Assembly: GCF_035594125.1 (NCBI RefSeq)
Contig: NC_087197.1
Span: forward strand, 5,719,852 to 5,783,851
Source of the DNA: Scylla paramamosain
Lineage: Eukaryota > Arthropoda > Malacostraca > Decapoda > Portunidae
DNA: 64,000 nt
Direction: 5' to 3'
The position numbers and the translations under genes are program-made. Under the pieces are notes generated by a model. That model searched no databases. It saw only the letters and a program-made list of their open reading frames with translations, and was not told where the DNA came from. Shown here piece by piece: positions 14,201 to 24,788 of this stretch (its first letter is position 1; every line of letters starts with the position of its first letter).

Positions 14201-15675
14201 ACGTGCTCTTCGTGTGGCGGGAATGGTATCGTAGCGGGCTTGGCAGGCGGCTGGGCAGGCTCGGCGGTCGTGTCACGCGCTTCCACTGCTTGCACTGTCG
14301 GCAGGGAGTGGTGAGGGAAGCCGGCGGGCACCAGCCCCAGCTCCTTGCACGCGCTCAGTGACAGGAACAGCGACCTGGCGGAGGGTACGAAGTATACCTC
14401 TTGCTGTGTAGCATGGCCGCCAAGGTAAATGTCACACCGGCACGATCCGAGGCACCGTAAGGGCAAGTCCGCTACATCCCGCAAGCCTGCACGTCCCTGT
14501 AGCTGCGTGGGTTGTATGTTGAGACTGGACAGGAGGGCCGTCCCCGCGACGCACACCTGGGCGCCGGTGTCCGCCACAGCTGCTGTGCGGTGCTTGGCGC
14601 CCTTGCCAAGCGCCACTGTTACCTCTATGGTGGGTTGGCGGGACACGTTCACGCCTGCCGTTGTCACTGATCCCGAGACGGCGTAGGCAGATGCAGTGCC
14701 GTGTGGGCGCTTGGAGTTCCTGCAGCACCTCTTGAAGTGACCTTTCTTACGACAGGCGACGCAGACTGCTTCCCTGGCCGGGCAGGAAGCTCTGTCAGGG
14801 GCGTGCGAAGTACCACAGTTCCAGCAAGTACGTGAGGGCTGTGTCTTGCCAGAGGTGGTGGCAGCGGCGGCGTCGAGCGTCTGGTTCCCGTCCTCCTCGG
14901 CCCGCACGGTACCAGCCGCGCGACTGCTTTCCCGCCAACCGCCCACGCCTGTGGTGTGTTGGCGGGCTGCCTCATATGCACAACACATGGCCCTTAGGGC
15001 GTCCACACTGCCTAACGAGTCACACGCCTGATACACCTGCTGTTTGAGGCCCGTGTCGCGGATGCCTACCACAAGCTTTTTCAATAGCAAGTACTCAGAG
15101 AGGTTGAGGCTGCACTGGGGACACTCGAAAGCGCAGTCGTTGACTTTCTGGGCGCCCCGTACGAAGTAGTCACTAACACACTCGTCCTGCCCTTGGCTGA
15201 CACCGAAAAACTCTGCCCACTGCACTGCCGGGCTGGAGGAGCGAAGCACTAGGTTACCAATGGCGTCCAGCGCCTCCTGCTGTGTGAGGGCGCTCCACTG
15301 GTGGAAGGTGAATCTGGCGTCCAAGGCACGTTGCAGCGGGGGGCGACAGAGGAGTCTGACGTGATGGACCGCTTCCTGGCGTGGCCACTTGCAGAGGAGA
15401 AGCCAGCACTCCATGGACCGTTTCCGCGACCTGAATGCAGCTGGTGTCATATCCAGGTCGCATTTCTCGGGGGCAGCCGAGAGAGGCACCCGAGGGGCGG
15501 GCGCCACGTTGTCTCGTGTGATGAGCGCCGCCATGTTGGCCTGCAAGGTGGTGATGGCTTGTTGCTGGTCACTGATGGTCTGCCTTGCCTGCTGGAGCAG
15601 CGGCTGGAGGCTGCGAGGAACCACTGTCGTCGAGGCCCTAGGCGTCGAGCGTGGGGATCGGCGAGGTAGAGGCAT
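11269..15675 (-). CDS. Gypsy gag-pol polyprotein (uninterrupted)
   Basis: The open frame begins at 15750 inside the LTR; I prefer the Met at 15675, which gives about 1,468 residues. Numbering from 15750: gag up to about 300; two zinc knuckles at 309-343 (CWNCGTSHAPDRASC, then CVACRKKGHFKRCC); aspartic protease with DTGA at 394-397; reverse transcriptase at about 595-760 with CIDD at 713-716 in the catalytic YxDD position; RNase H with D864, E917 and D943 (TDHRPL); integrase zinc finger H1113, H1116, C1146, C1149; and catalytic D1177, D1231, E1267 with exactly 35 residues between the last two. No internal stop is present, so all enzymatic domains look potentially functional. The last ~15 residues may be read-through into flanking DNA. 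The first RT motif residue is Cys rather than Tyr, a variation to note. Confidence 0.9.
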   Translation of the reverse strand: MPLPRRSPRSTPRASTTVVPRSLQPLLQQARQTISDQQQAITTLQANMAALITRDNVAPAPRVPLSAAPEKCDLDMTPAAFRSRKRSMECWLLLCKWPRQEAVHHVRLLCRPPLQRALDARFTFHQWSALTQQEALDAIGNLVLRSSSPAVQWAEFFGVSQGQDECVSDYFVRGAQKVNDCAFECPQCSLNLSEYLLLKKLVVGIRDTGLKQQVYQACDSLGSVDALRAMCCAYEAARQHTTGVGGWRESSRAAGTVRAEEDGNQTLDAAAATTSGKTQPSRTCWNCGTSHAPDRASCPAREAVCVACRKKGHFKRCCRNSKRPHGTASAYAVSGSVTTAGVNVSRQPTIEVTVALGKGAKHRTAAVADTGAQVCVAGTALLSSLNIQPTQLQGRAGLRDVADLPLRCLGSCRCDIYLGGHATQQEVYFVPSARSLFLSLSACKELGLVPAGFPHHSLPTVQAVEARDTTAEPAQPPAKPATIPFPPHEEHVRRLEEWLLQHFSASAFNTTRSPLPVMDGEPHHIHLAPNAVPYACHTPASVPKHWEDEVKAQLEDDVRRGVIEPVPAGEPTEWCARMVVVAKKSGQPRRIVDYQRLNAACRRETHHTPAPFDMVSSVPKHCFKTVADAYWGYHQVRLDEESRSLTTFITPWGRFRYLRTPMGHCSAGDAYTKRFDDAIQGIVRKHKCIDDTLLYDSNIEDAFWHTYEFLATCAAKGITLKPEKFQFARREVDFVGFRLGWEEYKPTDERLAAIKSFRMPDKPSISDIRSWYGFVNQLAPFLATAPIMNAFRELLKKPCGKAVYWDEHLQEKFRRAQDTICQLAKDGLAYYDKTRPLTDWSREGIGFIILQQFCHCSSAAAPFCCRAGWRLALCGSRHLTAAETGYAAVEGETLAVVWCLQKARLFLLGCPNLTIVTDHRPLTKLLGDRALTEVINPRLFRLKERTLQYRFQVKYLPGKRNAAADSLSRYPALRIPTTDTDADLDEDLTEAVAAVVIATAEHEGHVLDESAVRKSAADDPVYQLLLAKVLAADWHPHKAQEVACLRPFYGVRDRLAVSQDLVTYTFDQGCVRLVIPEPLRPQVAANLHAGHQGLDSMLRRARQCVYWPGLEGDLQHYRASCTSCETHAPSQPSETLVITPPPEYPFQSTVADMFQHEGHTYMVYADRLTGWLELAHFPHGATSNKIKSQMRQYFTRWGAPEQLSTDGGPNLASEEMSEFLKKWGVIARLFSAQYPQSNGRAEAAVKTAKRIIRANTGSGGSLDTDKTSLAVLQYLNTPLRSVNKSPAQLATGRQLRDGVPTARRHYKVDRHWGRTLREREVKMGEEGNTLMATYTPRQLRPLPPSTRVRMQSQASGTWDRTGLIVEALPYRQYTVRLDGSGRISLGNRKHMRPVAESTPPPAPPTLRPPTPPAAQPTTTPAQVSTPTQPQLRPAPRRQVRRPQGRQVQVYSADQTNLQKPNHDITCLK

Positions 15676-15700
15676 CTTGACCGGTGTAGGTAAGGGTTTC

Positions 15701-15709
15701 ACTGCGCCA
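15701..15709 (-). promoter_or_regulatory. Primer binding site of the Gypsy element
   Basis: On the minus strand TGGCGCAGT directly follows the terminal CA of the LTR. Animal Gypsy elements primed by a tRNA-Ser use a similar TGGCGCAGT start, so a tRNA-Ser primer is the likely reading, by inference. The match beyond nine bases is weak. Confidence 0.6.
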
Positions 15710-15841
15710 TGTAAGATAGCTAGGCAGGGGAACGAAACATAGGGACACACGTCTCTCCTTTATTGGGCTCGGCCCGGAACTGAGGATACACTTTTGGCGA
15801 CAGGCAGTGCTTGGCTTGCCGCCGGGAAAACATATCGTACA
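15710..15841 (-). repeat. 132-bp LTR (5' LTR) of the Gypsy element
   Basis: Read on the minus strand it starts TGTACGATA and ends TATCTTACA, an imperfect 9-bp terminal inverted repeat with TG...CA ends. An AATAAA signal lies about 60 bp before its end, and a primer binding site follows immediately. No partner LTR is visible, so the right boundary is deduced from the inverted ends, not from a repeat pair. Confidence 0.7.
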
Positions 15842-16018
15842 AATAATAATATATCCAGTAGGTAGGCTTTTGGATTGATGTTAGGTTATTATTCTGATTA
15901 ATGGAGTATTCATATAAGTTCCAAAACTCCATCTCACCTTGGTGAAGATTTTAGTTATATCATCCCTATATAAAATATCCTCTGTCATAGCCTCCTGCGG
16001 AGTGGTTGGATCAAATAG

Positions 16019-16175
<157 letters not shown>

Positions 16176-16428
16176 TCTTTTTTATTATTGACCTGAATTT
16201 TTGTTAGTGTTCTTAATGGTGGTTTGTTTGGCCTTCATTTCACGCTGGTCATTGACGTGAATGATCATTTCAAGATCCCTGATAAGAACGGTGATTCTTA
16301 CTAGGATGTTCGAAATTTGTGGTGTGAAGCGCCAAACCACTACGCCATTGCCAAATGTACCACTCGGAATAATCGGTGGATGTTTGCTGTTTTCTGCGGT
16401 ATGTTAGCAACACGCAGACACTAGAGAG

Positions 16429-17191
16429 ATACTGAAAAAGGTGAAAGAACGTGTAATTCTAAGTAGAAAATGTTCAATACACAAATGCATTTTAAGGCCT
16501 TGTTTACCCATCAAAGAAGTTGAAAATGTATGGCACTTGCGGGTGTGCTATGCATGTAGCTATGAGGTGACAGACAGATGGTTGCATTGTCGCAGCCTTG
16601 GAAGTGCCACTTGGTCAAACTACAGATGGTTTAATCTTATTTTTGTAAACTGTTGAATATTACAGTATCTTATAACAAGACAAATAGTATTAATAAGCAT
16701 GTAATTTACCGATAAGCATTTCAGGACAACATTATTGCGGTGATTAAAAGTACTCTTGTAAGATGCTACGTGGTATCATCACTCAGCTGTTTTCAAGGTC
16801 GCTCGGACTCACTCCCCCCTCCTCCCTCGCTTCGATGATGCCACATAGCATTTTACAGGAGTACTTTTAATCACCGCAATAATGTTGTCGTGTAATGCTT
16901 ATCGGTAAATTACATGCTTTTTAATACCAACTGTCTTGTTATAAGATACTCTAATATTCCACGTCCTGCAAAAAAAAAAAAAAGATTAATCCATTCATAA
17001 TTTGACCAAGTGGCACCTCCAAAGCTGCAACAATGCAACCGTCTGTCCGTCACCTCATAGCTACACGTATACCACACCCGCGAGCCCCATACATTTTCAG
17101 CTCCTCTGACAGGTAAACAAAACCTTAAAATACATATGTGTATAGAACATTTTCTACTTAGAATTATACGTTCTTTCACCTCTTTCAGTAT
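16429..17191. repeat. Large imperfect inverted repeat (foldback element)
   Basis: The left arm (16429-16780) and right arm (16834-17191) are reverse complements of each other at clearly high but not perfect identity, around a spacer of about 53 bp. Outer ends are ATACTGAAAAAGGTGAAAG and its counterpart; inner ends are TGGTATCATC and GATGATGCCA. Both arms keep the same short open frame (starting MKER(V/I)ILSRKCSIH), but nothing about that frame suggests a real protein. The structure could be a foldback/MITE-type element or an inverted duplication, and a transcript through it would form a long hairpin. It lies in the acyltransferase intron. The next stretch, 17192-17569, shows nothing recognisable. 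Confidence 0.85.
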
Positions 17192-17569
17192 TTGCAGAAG
17201 CTCACGTTACACCCTGTAGAGTTTTACCTTAAGTTAGGTGGACACACGATAGTTAAGTACCTATCAGTTTACAGGCCTGCAACTAGCCACAGTAATTAGC
17301 TGAAATTTGACATGATGTGTTCGCTATGGTAGAATGTTGAGGAGCTTGTTGTGAGTTGGGCGCTGGCTGGAGTCTAATTCAGATGAAGGAACGGTATCTG
17401 GCCGCTGTTTGGAAGTGACTGCAGGATTGTGAAGCAAAGTGAGAATGGTTTTGTTCCTGAAGTCCGGATCCGCTAGAACCGAGTCCTTATTGGTTCATCC
17501 ACTTGATATGGTGGATTGTTATATTTTAATTGAACTAATTGATATCATCATTAATTTCGCGGTTGGAAT

Positions 17570-18882
17570 GATAGTTCCAACAATGGGAAGGAGGAAATAT
17601 GGAAGCAGGCAGGGAGTTCTAGAATTTACCAGAAAAGGGACGAATGATTAATAATGCTCATTAACTTACATTAGAGAGGTGGACAGAATAGGGATGAGAT
17701 ATAGTAAAACATTTTCTGGAGCGAAGCCGCTAGAGTAAGGGAGGCATGCAGTTAACATAATCAGAAGAGCAATTAGAGTGAATATATTGCTAGAAGATAG
17801 CAAGAGATACATCACTGCGATGAAGAGAGAGAGACTGGAGACAGTTAGAAGAGAGGAGGTGTTAAGATGACATGTTTTTGATTCCACTCCAGTTTGATTG
17901 GAGCACCCCTATAAATGTGAAGCGTATTCCATACATGGACAGACAGGGTCCCTGTACAGAGTTAACACTTGTGAGGTTGAGAAAAATTAACAGATGACTC
18001 AGAACTTCACAGCTGTTTTACCTAGAGATGGAATGTGAAGTTTCTAGATTTTACTAATAGTGAATGAAAGACAGAGGATATTCACTATAGAAGAAGGAAC
18101 TGTCATTGAAGAAAAGGAAATAGTTATCTGGAAGGTTGTATCAAGCTGACAGATGGAAAATTTGAGTTCATGAGGCTTTAGACAACACAAGTTTGCTCTG
18201 CCTCAGTTAAGTTTTAGAGAGAGATCGGAAATCAGGCGTTTTGTGGTTTTCCTGCATGAGTTGTTTAATTCCTTAAGGTTCGACATTTAAGGAAACAGGA
18301 AAATGTAGTGATATCATTACAATAGGAGTTGATAGGACAGTGAGTTTGGCTTAGAAGATCATTGGTGAAAGAGGATGAAAGGACAGAATCCTGAGGAAGG
18401 CCAATGTTTATAAGCTTGAGAGAACAGTGACCATCTGTCACAGGAGCAATAGAACGGTAAGAAAAGAAACTTGTGATAAATTTATAAAGAAAAGGATAGA
18501 AGCCATAGAAGGGTAGTTTGGAAATTAAAGTTTTGTGCCAGACTGTCATTTTTTTTTATATGTCTAAGGCAATACCAAAAGTTTCAATAAAATCCCTAAA
18601 AGAGGAAGACTATGACTCGGTAAGGAAAGCCAAATCACCAGTGGAGTGGCCCTGACGGAACCCATACTGGTCGTGAAGAGATTTATGTTTAAGAATTTTA
18701 CTATTGGTAATATCCCCAAACACTTTACAAACGCAGATAATGAAAACAATATGTCAGTAAACTGAAGGGTTTGAGCACTCTACCTTTTAAAGAATAGGCA
18801 GAAAGGACAAGGTGCGAACACGGAGTCACAGTTAAAGAGCACAACAGGAGGGACCCCCATCAGGTCCAGAAGTTTCCGAGGT
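17570..18882 (-). pseudogene. Jockey-family LINE relic, 3' part, old copy
   Basis: Read on the minus strand this follows the same reverse transcriptase C-terminal half as the better copies at 33.0-34.9 and 50.7-52.5 kb, with more divergence and many stops. Recognisable pieces are near 17680-17880 (LTACLPYSSGFAPENVLL), 18265-18550 (FYPFLYKFITSFFSYRSIAPV, then GLPQDSVLSS, a decayed [10 protein letters not shown] motif), and 18630-18750. The upstream part of the same relic resumes at 24454-24580 after an insertion of about 5.6 kb. Confidence 0.75.
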
Positions 18883-19060
18883 TTAAGTTGGATTCACACG
18901 AGCCATTTTATGTGGTCAGTAGCTACCACAAAAATTGACCGCCACAAAATTTGGCCACCACAGAAAATGGTCACAACGAAAAAATGATGTGTCGGAGCAC
19001 TGTGCACACAAGCCACTCCGTGGTAGCCACAAATGACGTCAGTGTTTATAGATCTTGTAG

Positions 19061-19395
19061 TGTTTTTGGTATTACATCACATACCTGAGTGAGACATATG
19101 GAGTCATTGTAGCCCAGGAATGTTGGCACATCTGTTATATCCCATTCTCGTTGCAGGAGTGGATTGAATGGAGTGGATTGAAACGGATACTTCGTAGTCT
19201 GCCTTTATTTCTCTTGTGTACAATCCATTGTATGAGTAAAATCAGTATGTAGTAATAAATGAAACAAATGCACATATGCCATATGACAAGATTCTACTCA
19301 CTCTTAAGACTGAAATATAATAAACATAATACTGTGGTGTTGGATACATCTTATGGTATAGAAAGCGAGTTAATGGCTAACTTACATATATAACA
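19061..19395 (-). repeat. 3' LTR of nested Gypsy (left copy)
   Basis: This block matches 23244-23919 from GGTATTACATCACATACC through CTTACATATATAACA, apart from the (TA)n tract in the right copy. A purine tract (minus strand AGGGGGAAGAAAG, 19396-19408) lies directly inside it, as expected next to a 3' LTR whose minus-strand start is TGTTATATATG. The outer boundary is uncertain by a few bases and no target-site duplication was resolved. Confidence 0.75.
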
Positions 19396-22300
19396 CTTTC
19401 TTCCCCCTAAATAATAAGTAAGGACACAATGAGGTAGAGATGAGCATGCAAAAGTATTAAACCTATGTCATGGAACACTTACATACTAGTGACTTATAAA
19501 TCTAATCTCTCGGGAGGTAATCCCCTGGTAGCCTATCAGGATGTACTTTGTGTGCAACTGTACTATGGGATGAAGGCAATGTAGTCTGTACCAGCTGTTC
19601 ATCATTGATAAAAGGAACTGACTGTTCTGTACTGTGTTGATCTGCAGAGGATTTTTACTGTAAAGATGAATTGTTTATCTGACCGGTCCAAGGCTGCAAC
19701 CGATCAATGTGTCCCTTTGCTACAATACCATTTACATTGACATCATAATGCATGTTGCCTACATGATACTTAATTGCACTTGGTACCCACATGTTCAATG
19801 TAGTGTATGATCTAACCATCTCACTTGTGAAGAAAGTTTTAAATATCTTATTTTACCTTGGTGTTGTAGTTTCTTCCAGCCTTTGCTCTGCTGTTCACGA
19901 AGGAAATCTGGTAGCATTAAGTCTAACTTGGTTCTGATCCTCCTTCCCATCAGTAAAATAAAAGTTGCTATACCTGTGATTGCATGCAGAGTAGTTTTCT
20001 TAAGTTAACAGAAACTTGCTGATGCTAGAACGTACATTAGTACTGTTTGCGTTCCTACATTTCATGTTCTTGAATGCATGTAGAAATCTTCTGGCTTCAC
20101 CATTCGTAATAGGATGATATGGGGCTGACTGTATGTGCTGAATGCCATTTACTTTTAGAAAGTCTTTGAACTCCTGAGAATTGTGGACCATTAACTGACA
20201 CAATTCGTTCTGGTAAACCATGCACTGAAAAAATTTGCATAAGTTCCCTGATTGTACTAGTGAATGTAGTTGATTGAAATGGAATGATTTCTGGCCATTT
20301 ACTATGAGCATCAACAACAATTAAATATGAGTATCCAGGAAAGGGACCTGCATAATCAAAGTGCAGTCTTTGCCATGATTATCTAGGATATACACATGGA
20401 TGAAAAAATGCTGGTTGTGGATCATTCTGATGGACATGATTCAGACTGTTTGATGTATATTTCAATGTTCTTATCTAATCCTGGCCACCATACATAACTT
20501 CTGGCTACTGCTTTTGCTGTGACAATGCCTTGGTGGTCAACATGTAATTAAGCAAGAACCTGTTCTCTAAGTTGTTTAGGAATGACTGCTCTTGACCCAC
20601 GCAAAATCCAATCTTGTTCCACACTGAGTTCTGACCATAAAACCACATATGATTTACAAATTTCTTCTGTCTATAATGAATCTTTGCCAGTAACTAAACC
20701 TAGCAATACTTTTGGGAATGTAGGATCCTGCCGTGTGCCTTGAGCTACTTGCTTGGCTGTGATAGGTAAGTTATAGCTATGTACGAACAAAATACTAACA
20801 TCATGATATTTGGGCACTTCATCTACAGGTAAGCAAGGCACCGTCTGTATTTCCCATTTTAGTTGTAGGCCTGTTTTCCAATGCGTAGTTGTACGCTGCT
20901 AATGTGATAGCCCAGCATTGTAGTCTGTGGGCCACTAAAGTTGGTAGACCTGACTTAGGGAAACTATAACTAAAAAATGTTCTGTGAACTGTCACTAATG
21001 TGAATATTTTCCTGCCATGTAAGTATGTATATGTGGAACTTTTGACACCATATACGAGTGCAAGACCTTCCTCAATGATTCTGCAATGGTAGCTAGGTTT
21101 CTTATGAACTTGCCATAAAATGTTAAAAGTCCTAAGAATGACTGTAGTTCCGTTACATTATCAGGAACTTTTGCTGATTGAACTGCTTTGACCTTGTAAT
21201 TTTTTTTGTGAATCCCTTTTTCATTGATAGAGAAACCCAAATGCTCAATAGATGGAATATGAAATTGGCATTTTATTCCTGTGAATTTTTATACCATTCA
21301 CTTGGATGCGTTTCAGGATTGCTGTTAGCCTTTCCTGATGCTCTTTTTCACCTTTGTCTACAATTAGTATGTCTCCTATGAAACAAAATACACCAAGTAG
21401 TCCATTGACTACTGGCCACACTAAAAGGCAGTCTCTTTGGACAAAATAATCGTAAGTGTGTATTTATTGTGCAGTATTCATGTGATTTATCGTCTATGAT
21501 CAGCTGTTGAAACGCTTGTTTCGTGTTAATCTCTGAGAAGACTTTGCATTTCCTTAAACATATCTGATGGATTAGGCAGAGGATGTTGGGCTACTTGCAA
21601 GTGCGGATTTAATGTAACTTTTGTAATCTCTACAAAGGCGAACTCCACCGTCTTTCTTGGCTTTGGGAAATAATGGTGTTTCCCAGTCTGAGTACATAAC
21701 TCTTACCATGTTCCTTCTGACTCTAACCTAATATCCTATTCCATAGATGACTTACGTGCATATGGGATAGGTCTCGGTACACAAAACTTGGGTGTTACAT
21801 CTGACTTAAGTGCTAAGGATGCTTTCACATTTTTTTTTTTTTTTTACCGTGACAGTCCCTTCACTGAAGATCTCTTTGAACTGTGACCAATAGTCATGTA
21901 ATGGGGACAACTGATTTATGTTCAACCTTCAGGATTCTAAATAGCTTTGTCCAATTCTGCCTGATGTGTCTTAACCAATTAAGACCCCATTGGTGTCTGA
22001 CCTTGGCCTTTCACAATAATAATATACTAATCTGCTGTTTGTTGTTCATACTGAACATGTACTTTAGCAAAACTTATTACCTCCGTGGGACTTAAATTGT
22101 AATCCTTGAGAACTGTGTGACATGGTTTTATGGAAAAACCAGGAATCTTGCATGTCATGTATTCTGCCATTACTGATAAATCTGCTGCTGTGTCAACTTG
22201 CATGACAATTTGCTTGCAATTTATGTAGACGTTACCATCAATCTTTCTTCATCCTTTGTGCTTAGAAAATTGATTTGAAGAGCAAATTGCTGTTCACACA

Positions 22301-23243
22301 TCCCTGATGGTTGTGATTTTACTGTTGAAGCAAAATTTATGTGTTATTCAGTTTTACAAAATCTTCACATAATGTTGAAATGACCTTTGCGACCACAAGA
22401 ACACTTTGTTAGTGGCGAGACATTTTGTTCTGTCACTGGGATAGTGCCCTGCTTTACTACACCTGTAACACGTGTGAAACATTTGTTGTTGTTGTCCTTT
22501 CACCTTGTATTGTGAAGGAGAGTTAGCATGCTTTTTGTTAGCTGCAACTGCTGATTGTCTCTTTTTATATATACCTTGTGACTTTGTGTTTTTGCTCGTT
22601 TGCCACTGTGTGGTTTCTTGGAATAATTAATAATTTGTTAGTTTGAACCTGAGTGCTACTGTATGCTTTGCCCTCAATCACCTGAGCCTGAGCATTAGCT
22701 GCTTCTAGTGCTCCAGCAATACTAACACTGTCTAAAGTTAGGTTTTTCTCTTGGAGCAATTTTTTTTTTCTTAATTCATGTGAATTACATTTTGCTATGA
22801 TCTGATCAATTACGACATCATTGCGGTCAGTGAACTCACAAGTCTATGCAAGGTGCTTGAGCCTAGTCACAAATGTGTCAATGTTCTCCTTTGCTTCATT
22901 AACACATTGGCTAAACAAAAAATATTCATACCCAATGACGACTTTGGGTGTAAAATAGTCACTGAGACAAACTTTGAGGTCATCATAAGCCTGACAAACA
23001 ACAAAAATATCTTTTACCTCCAATCCAGTGATGTGCAATAACAGTGCAGCCTTCTGGTCTTCCTTAGTTACCCCTGTTGCTCTGAGATAAATCTCAAAGG
23101 AAGATACCCATTTCGTCCTTCTCTGTGCTACTCTTGAACCGAAAACGCTTTGGGCGCTGGAACATCCAGGACCGTGTTGGCTGTAGTTGCTAGCCTACCA
23201 AAACGTGGTCGGTTGCTGGGGTGTGTGTATCGTCTGCTTGGGA
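19396..23243 (-). pseudogene. Degenerate Gypsy gag-pol internal region
   Basis: About 3.85 kb between the two LTRs, reading on the minus strand. Pieces in order: gag around 22840-23040 (CVNEAKENIDTFVTRLKHLA), a zinc knuckle around 22420-22480 (CYRCSKAGHYPSDRTKC), a protease remnant around 22165-22210 where the DTGA motif reads DTAA, a reverse transcriptase thumb and connection at 20995-21240 (ELQSFLGLLTFYGKFI), and an integrase core at 20000-20320 (GIQHIQSAPYHPITNGEA). Many stops and frameshifts separate them. It is a different family from the intact Gypsy at 11.3-15.8 kb. Confidence 0.75.
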
Positions 23244-23919
<676 letters not shown>

Positions 23920-24453
23920 TCTCGTGGAAGTAGCAGGTATCTGCGCTCTTTTTGTGAAGATGAAGGGCAAAAAGTGCAGAAAGTACTAAATGCATCCCCA
24001 TAGATAGTAACAGACTATTGCGTGAAACATTCCACACATATTTCTTAAATATTCTCGTCACTATTCCTTCAGATTCAAATCGTAAAGTGCTGGTCTCTTC
24101 TCCACCTCTGCCATCAATATTTCACAAACAACTCTTTAGCCATTCTTCCCACTCACGGAAAAAATAACTTGATGCTGTGACAGACAAGACATGACAGTGC
24201 GAAAGTAGCGGGAGGCACGGTGGCAGCCACCGATAGTGGCTTGTGTGTATGCTGCCGTTAGAAATAACGGTTTCTGTCGCAGGCCACTGTGGCCGGCCAT
24301 AGTGGTGTGGTCGGAAAAATGGCTCCGCACACCACAATTCACCACCATTTTTGTGGAGCCATATAGATGTGCGCGTGTGTGTGTTCTATATTTGACCACT
24401 TTTTTCTGGTGGCAGCTGACCACAAAAAGGGGCTCTTGTGAATGCAGCCTTAA

Positions 24454-24580
24454 AGTCAGTGAGGGCATGGACAACATCGTTAACATTAATCTTAATAGAA
24501 GTCATTAAATTGTCGGAGGGTGCAAAAAGGGAAGAAACAAGCCCTGAATCATCCAGACTTGAATTTTTTGCAGTAGTCCT
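24454..24580 (-). pseudogene. Jockey relic continued (upstream piece)
   Basis: This resumes the minus-strand Jockey relic that stops at 18882. Blocks such as GGGCATGGACAACATC, GAAACAAGCCCTGAATC and CTTGAATTTTTTGCAG align with the copies at 34570-34680 and 50890-51010. The relic is therefore one LINE split by the TIR element. Confidence 0.7.
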
Positions 24581-24661
24581 TCCATTGAAATTCAGAATAA
24601 TACCTCCTCAGTTTCCACCAGTTAGCGGAGGCAAAACGTCAGAGGCACCTTCGCAACGGAG

Positions 24662-24662
<1 letters not shown>

Positions 24663-24747
<85 letters not shown>
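24663..24747. repeat. (TG)n microsatellite next to a splice acceptor
   Basis: A pure GT run of about 85 bp, ending 41 bp before the acceptor at 24788. Long intronic GT runs next to acceptors can influence splicing; here that is only a possibility. Confidence 0.98.
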
Positions 24748-24749
<2 letters not shown>

Positions 24750-24788
24750 ACGATCCTTCTCTAACAATAATACTTATTTTCATTTCAG

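Larger units (their letters stand above)
11269..15841 (-). mobile_element. Gypsy (Ty3-type) retrotransposon with intact polyprotein, 3' LTR absent
   Basis: An LTR retrotransposon on the minus strand: a short LTR at 15710-15841, an adjoining primer binding site, and one open gag-pol frame. The 3' end is cut off just after the polyprotein; no second copy of the LTR occurs to the left of 11269. A single fused frame, D-D(35)-E integrase and a very short LTR fit a Mag-like or related lineage, but clade assignment is an inference. It lies in the intron of the acyltransferase gene, in the opposite orientation. It is GC-rich compared with its surroundings, consistent with a young insertion. Confidence 0.85.

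Noticed and set aside
11310..15742. Many ORFs of 60-215 codons overlapping the Gypsy polyprotein
   Set aside because: Shadows of the GC-rich gag-pol frame in other frames and on the opposite strand.
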